From the NCBI RefSeq assembly GCF_017488845.2, contig NZ_CP083370.1, forward strand, positions 1,116,001 through 1,180,000: a stretch of DNA of 64,000 nt, given 5' to 3'. Below, in pieces: positions 61,246 through 64,000 of this stretch. A model generated the notes under the pieces. The model saw only the letters and a program-made list of their open reading frames with translations. It did not search any database and was not told the origin of the DNA. Origin of the DNA: Ensifer canadensis (GTDB taxonomy: Bacteria; Pseudomonadota; Alphaproteobacteria; Rhizobiales; Rhizobiaceae). Made by a program: the position numbers and the translations under genes. Each line of letters starts with the position of its first letter. The first letter of the stretch is position 1.

Positions 61246-61800
61246 GTGAACAGCTACGTCGCGCTGCTCTATAGTATCGTGCTCAGCGAAGGGCGGCGCG
61301 TTGTGATGGGTGATCTGAAAGCCATGGCCGAGCGGCTCGGTCACCGGTCACCGCGCACACTCGCCGCCACGGGCAACCTGTTGTTCGAAACGGACAGGGT
61401 TGCCGTCGGAGAGCTGGAGGCGGCGCTCGAGACGGCATTCGCCGAGACGTTCGGCCGGCAGGTCGACATCATCGTTCGTCCTGGTTCCGATTGGCTGAGG
61501 CTTGCCGCAGCCAATCCGTTTCGCGTTGAAGGCGAGGAGGACGGCACCCGCGTCCATGTTCGCGTGATGCGCGAGCCGCTTTCCGGCGCCGTGCCTTCGG
61601 ATTTCGAACGCTATTGCACTGCCGGCGAGCGTCTGGCGGTCGTCGATGGCGACCTTTGGGTTCATTTCACCGGCCAGGCAAGCGAATCGAAACTGCTCGG
61701 CGCCTTGACCAAAAAACGTCTCGGCATCGGCACGTTCCGCAACTGGAACACGGTTAAGGGCCTCGCCGCGATGCTTCGTGCATCCTGCATGTTTCCTTAA
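61246..61800 (+). CDS. DUF1697 family protein
   Basis: 184-residue DUF1697 protein of unknown function. MNSYVALLYSIVLSEGRRVVMGDLKAMAERLG and the C-terminal KLLGALTKKRLGIGTFRNWNTV are conserved. GTG 61246 sits 8 bases after AAGGAG, a better start than ATG 61225. The last four residues and the stop codon come from repeat A copy 3. Confidence 0.85.
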   Translation: MNSYVALLYSIVLSEGRRVVMGDLKAMAERLGHRSPRTLAATGNLLFETDRVAVGELEAALETAFAETFGRQVDIIVRPGSDWLRLAAANPFRVEGEEDGTRVHVRVMREPLSGAVPSDFERYCTAGERLAVVDGDLWVHFTGQASESKLLGALTKKRLGIGTFRNWNTVKGLAAMLRASCMFP

Positions 61801-61889
61801 ATCCTATTCGATTTAAGGATAAAAACATGCAGCCATTCAAAGTGCTACAGCGACCTTTGCGCGTCTGATAAGACGCGCGGCGCTGTAGG
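61785..61889 (+). repeat. RIME-like structured repeat A, copy 3
   Basis: 105 bp, about 95% identical by eye to copy 1. The terminal stem CTACAGCG/CGCTGTAG is fully paired here, where copy 1 uses wobble pairs. It begins inside the DUF1697 gene and may form the 3' end of its transcript. Confidence 0.85.
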
Positions 61890-62016
61890 CTGTCCTTGCC
61901 TTTACTCCGTTTCGAAAAACCTCTATCAGGCCTGCGTCAAATAGCCGGCGGAAGCCGGTCAGTCATACCACACCATACCACCCGCATTCGTTGGCGGGAC
62001 TGGATAGGAGATCATG

Positions 62017-63999
62017 ATGTCGAATCCCGTTTCCCTTACATTTCCTGATGGCTCCGTCCGCGAATACGCCCCGGGCACGACCGGGCGCGATGTCGCCGAG
62101 TCGATTTCGAAGTCGCTGGCCAAGAAGGCCGTCGCCATCGCGCTCGATGGCGAGCTGCGCGACTTGTCCGATACCATCGCCGATGGCCGCATCGAAATCG
62201 TCACCCGCGACGACAAGCGTTCGCTTGAGCTGATCCGCCACGATGCGGCGCACGTGATGGCGGAAGCCGTGCAGGAGCTGTGGCCGGGCACGCAGGTGAC
62301 CATCGGACCGGTGATCGACAACGGCTTCTACTACGACTTTGCCAAGAACGAGCCCTTCACGCCCGACGACCTGCCGGTCATCGAGAAGCGCATGAAGGAG
62401 ATCATCGCTCGCAACAAGCCGTTCACCAGGGAAGTCTGGCCGCGCGAAAAGGCACGCCAGGTCTTCGCCGACAAGGGCGAGGCCTACAAGGTAGAGCTGG
62501 TCGATGCGATCCCGGAGGGCCAGGATCTCAAGATCTACTATCAGGGCGACTGGTTCGACCTTTGCCGCGGCCCGCACATGGCCTCGACCGGCCAGATCGG
62601 TACGGCATTCAAGCTGATGAAGGTTGCCGGAGCCTATTGGCGCGGCGACAGCAACAACCCGATGCTGACCCGCATCTACGGCACGGCCTGGCATACCCAG
62701 GAAGAGCTTGACCAGTACCTGCATATCCTGGCCGAAGCGGAAAAGCGCGACCATCGCCGCCTCGGACGCGAGATGGATCTCTTCCATTTCCAGGAAGAGG
62801 GTCCGGGCGTCGTCTTCTGGCACGGCAAGGGTTGGCGTCTGTTCCAGACGCTGACGGCCTATATGCGCCGCCGGCTCGCCAACACCTATCAGGAAGTCAA
62901 CGCGCCGCAGGTGCTCGACAAGTCGCTGTGGGAAACGTCCGGTCACTGGGGTTGGTACCGCGACAACATGTTCAAGGTGACGGTCGCCGGCGACGACACC
63001 GATGACGAGCGGGTCTTCGCGCTGAAGCCGATGAACTGCCCGGGTCATATCCAGATCTTCAAGCATGGCCTGAAGTCATACCGCGAACTGCCGGTGCGGT
63101 TGGCCGAATTCGGCAACGTCCATCGTTACGAGCCATCCGGTGCGCTGCACGGGCTGATGCGCGTGCGCGGGTTCACCCAGGATGATGCCCACGTCTTCTG
63201 CACCGACGAGCAGATGGCGGCCGAGTGCCTGCGCATCAACGATCTGATCCTTTCGGTCTACGAGGACTTCGGCTTCAAGGAAGTCGTCGTCAAGCTGTCG
63301 ACCCGTCCGGATAAGCGCGTCGGTTCCGACGAGCTCTGGGATCGCGCCGAAAGCGTCATGACCGACGTGCTGAAGACGATCGAGGCGCAGTCCGAAGGCC
63401 GCATCAGGACCGGCATCCTGCCGGGCGAGGGCGCCTTCTACGGTCCGAAGTTCGAATATACACTGAAGGACGCGATCGGCCGCGAATGGCAGTGCGGCAC
63501 GACACAGGTCGACTTCAACCTGCCGGAGCGCTTTGGCGCCTTCTATATCGACAAGGATTCCGAGAAGCGTCAGCCGGTGATGATCCACCGGGCGATCTGC
63601 GGTTCGATGGAACGCTTCCTCGGTATTCTGATCGAAAACTTCGCCGGCCACATGCCGCTGTGGATCTCGCCGCTGCAGGTCGTCGTCGCGACAATTACTT
63701 CCGAGGCAGACGACTATGGTCGCGAGGTCGCGGAGCTTCTGCGTGATGCCGGACTTACGGTCGAGACCGACTTCCGCAACGAGAAGATCAACTACAAGGT
63801 CCGTGAGCATTCGGTGACCAAGGTTCCGGTCATCGTCGTTTGCGGCAAGCGCGAGGCGGAAGAGCGTTCGGTCAACATCCGGCGTCTCGGCTCGCAGGCC
63901 CAGACGGCGATGTCGCTCGACGAGGCGATCGCTTCGCTCTCGGCTGAGGCCACGGCGCCTGATCTCAAGCGCAAGGCTGAAAAGAAAGCCCGGGGTTAA
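62017..63999 (+). CDS. thrS: Threonyl-tRNA synthetase
   Basis: 660-residue class II aminoacyl-tRNA synthetase. The N-terminal TGS domain (1-62) is followed by the second additional editing domain with HxxxH in [12 protein letters not shown] and the GxNGFYYDF region. The catalytic core has zinc cysteine in [10 protein letters not shown] and motif 2 ([23 protein letters not shown]), motif 3 near [19 protein letters not shown], and an anticodon-binding domain (about 550-660). ATG 62017 is 6 bases from AGGAG; the adjacent ATG 62014 is closer. The gene is complete and ends one base before the window edge. Confidence 0.97.
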   Translation: MSNPVSLTFPDGSVREYAPGTTGRDVAESISKSLAKKAVAIALDGELRDLSDTIADGRIEIVTRDDKRSLELIRHDAAHVMAEAVQELWPGTQVTIGPVIDNGFYYDFAKNEPFTPDDLPVIEKRMKEIIARNKPFTREVWPREKARQVFADKGEAYKVELVDAIPEGQDLKIYYQGDWFDLCRGPHMASTGQIGTAFKLMKVAGAYWRGDSNNPMLTRIYGTAWHTQEELDQYLHILAEAEKRDHRRLGREMDLFHFQEEGPGVVFWHGKGWRLFQTLTAYMRRRLANTYQEVNAPQVLDKSLWETSGHWGWYRDNMFKVTVAGDDTDDERVFALKPMNCPGHIQIFKHGLKSYRELPVRLAEFGNVHRYEPSGALHGLMRVRGFTQDDAHVFCTDEQMAAECLRINDLILSVYEDFGFKEVVVKLSTRPDKRVGSDELWDRAESVMTDVLKTIEAQSEGRIRTGILPGEGAFYGPKFEYTLKDAIGREWQCGTTQVDFNLPERFGAFYIDKDSEKRQPVMIHRAICGSMERFLGILIENFAGHMPLWISPLQVVVATITSEADDYGREVAELLRDAGLTVETDFRNEKINYKVREHSVTKVPVIVVCGKREAEERSVNIRRLGSQAQTAMSLDEAIASLSAEATAPDLKRKAEKKARG

Positions 64000-64000
64000 C

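Noticed and set aside
61890..62016. Possible tRNA-sensing leader (T-box) before thrS
   Set aside because: No T-box core or specifier structure is seen, and such leaders are not expected in alphaproteobacteria; only small GC hairpins are present.

Overview
The window is a stretch of a GC-rich alphaproteobacterial chromosome, almost certainly from the Rhizobiaceae and most like Sinorhizobium/Ensifer. The basis is the protein sequences and gene order, the 123-residue S12 and 336-residue RpoA, the rhizobial-type promoters, and dispersed palindromic intergenic repeats resembling the RIME elements of rhizobia. This is recognition by eye; no database search was run.

1-24.3 kb is the ribosomal and transcription superoperon on the + strand: the 3' part of rpoC, one small minus-strand gene, the str cluster (rpsL, rpsG, fusA, tufA), S10 (rpsJ to rpsQ), spc (rplN to rplO, secY, adk) and alpha (rpsM, rpsK, rpoA, rplQ). 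Genes are tightly packed or overlapping. The longer gaps mostly hold hairpins that may set transcript ends or processing sites.

24.3-38.2 kb holds envelope and stress functions. These are the periplasmic methionine sulfoxide repair pair msrQ/msrP, a DegP-type protease overlapping rarA, and the guanidinium exporter gene sugE/gdx behind what looks like a guanidine-II (mini-ykkC) riboswitch. A minus-strand block follows: crcB, a pseudouridine synthase, a HAD phosphatase and an ATP12 chaperone, preceded by the glutathione-dependent formaldehyde pathway (adhC, fghA) with an XRE regulator. A DMT transporter, lipB and tRNA-Leu(GAG) close the section.

38.2-49.1 kb is more accessory: a truncated-type CDF transporter with a duplicated start region, an adenylate cyclase, small envelope proteins, a peptide deformylase-like protein that has lost metal ligands, mgtE, a MerR regulator with a likely autoregulatory operator, several membrane proteins, an unlisted 33-residue membrane protein gene, and sdaA.

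49.1-61.9 kb contains three copies of a structured repeat of about 105 bp, a DacF-type carboxypeptidase with a SPOR domain, a LapG-like protease next to an AT-rich island, PilZ and PAS proteins, a candidate small RNA with an orphan terminator, a rhomboid protease, CBS and patatin proteins, and hisI, folE, an IscU-like gene, yidD and two DUF genes. The window ends with a complete thrS.

No prophage, CRISPR array, insertion sequence or large novel gene system is visible. The points of interest are regulatory RNAs, repeats and degenerate proteins.
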